Part shown: piece by piece, positions 63,286-64,000 of the stretch
Layout of the letters: the number at the start of each line of letters is the position of its first letter
Position numbering within the stretch: the first letter of the stretch is position 1
Assembly (NCBI GenBank): GCA_021464245.1
Contig: JADCRB010000026.1
Span: 4,927,874-4,991,873 of the forward strand
Length of the DNA: 64,000 bases
Origin: Carallia brachiata
Taxonomy: Eukaryota > Streptophyta > Magnoliopsida > Malpighiales > Rhizophoraceae
Reading direction: 5' to 3'
Translations under genes and position numbers: made by a program
The notes under the pieces: model-generated
What the model was told of the DNA's origin: nothing
Database searches by the model: none
Seen by the model: the letters and a program-made list of their open reading frames with translations, nothing else

Positions 63286-64000
63286 ACGTTGAGTTGTGCC
63301 TCGAAATCCAATTATGGTATATAATACGATAATGACTTGGCCCAGTACGAGTCTACGATTACCCTGAATTGGGCTTCTTTGAAGTGAAGCTTGTTGATAT
63401 GGGCCTCATCAATTTCACCGAGGGTGTCCACCTACTCTCCAATCAATGCCCAAGCCCCCACTGCTCACCCAATACATGTGGCTTTAGATCTCCACCTCTT
63501 TGTACGTCCCCAACATGTCTTAAGTTGTCAAGTTTAAAGTTTTGAGTTTAAATTTTAGTTAAGGTATTTTTTTAGATTATTATTATTATTTTATTATTTA
63601 ATTCCTAATTTTTTTTCAAGCATCTTGTATAAAAAAACGCAATTTTAGTGTGAGCAACGTTATAAATTGAGACGACGAGGGACTCTACAAATTATTTTGT
63701 TAATTTTTTTCATAAAATAATTGAAAAAAAAAAGAAGTAGGTCGTGATAAGTTTCGCTATTCATTTGAAAAAATTGTGCAATTGAAAATGATATCAACAC
63801 TAATACAATATTGGTGGCAGTACCTTTCTTGCTTGCCAATCAGCCTTACATTATGGTCAATCAATTTTAATCCTTTCACGATATGTATAGAATAAGGAAA
63901 ACCGTTTCGATACACAGAGAGAGAATCTGATCAGATTTATCTAGATTCTTTGTTTTTTTTAATTAAGGAAAAGCTTAAAAAGATTTAGGTTACCTAAAGT

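Larger units (their letters stand above)
57278..64000. other. AT-rich repeat DNA without a recognised gene
   Basis: After the CYSTM leader (CT-rich on the minus strand) come a (TA)n run, a block of diverged repeat units at 57960-58870, a dispersed AT-rich repeat at 60050-60110 and a SINE at about 63043-63285. Open frames (for example 59049-59468 and 61907-62089) are chance AT-rich frames. No gene is supported over 6.7 kb. Confidence 0.6.

Overview
The window is nuclear DNA of a flowering plant, most likely a woody eudicot. Genes are rich in introns (GT-AG) with compact exons, intergenic DNA is very AT-rich, and several families are plant-specific: vacuolar sorting receptor, DUF936, WLIM, TRB/SMH Myb-histone, plastid-type APS kinase and CYSTM. 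I could not name the species from sequence alone. Exons were joined by hand from splice sites, frame and remembered family sequence, so each boundary may be off by a base or two.

Layout. 1-5.8 kb (-): vacuolar sorting receptor, its last exon lying beyond the left edge. 8.4-11.1 kb (-): DUF936 protein. 12.3-15.5 kb (-): uncharacterised arginine-rich nuclear-type protein. 17.4-18.1 kb (-): GNAT-like acetyltransferase with two compensating one-base frameshifts. 21.4-23.9 kb (+): APS kinase with a TATA box. 24.5-26.1 kb (+): three tRNA-Pro genes. 27.8-30.5 kb (-): ARL8 small GTPase. 31.5-33.1 kb (+): decayed LINE. 37.0-38.7 kb (+): WLIM1-type LIM protein. 39.9-48.2 kb (-): 17-exon coiled-coil protein with one apparent frameshift. 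50.7-53.8 kb (-): telomere-repeat-binding TRB/SMH protein. 56.0-57.3 kb (-): CYSTM stress peptide with an apparent two-base deletion. 57.3-64 kb: AT-rich repeat DNA without a convincing gene.

The genes are unrelated housekeeping or stress genes, each with its own promoter. I see no operon-like or biosynthetic cluster and no clear new biological system. What stands out is (1) a series of poly(A)-tailed retroposition scars with clean target-site duplications, several only about 15-25 bp long inside; (2) four frame-breaking indels in three otherwise well-conserved genes, three of them in homopolymers, which are either real lesions or consensus errors; (3) an APS kinase in which the N-terminal redox cysteine position is serine; (4) a proline tRNA trio differing at the anticodon wobble base; and (5) a tandem duplication that copied a working splice donor.
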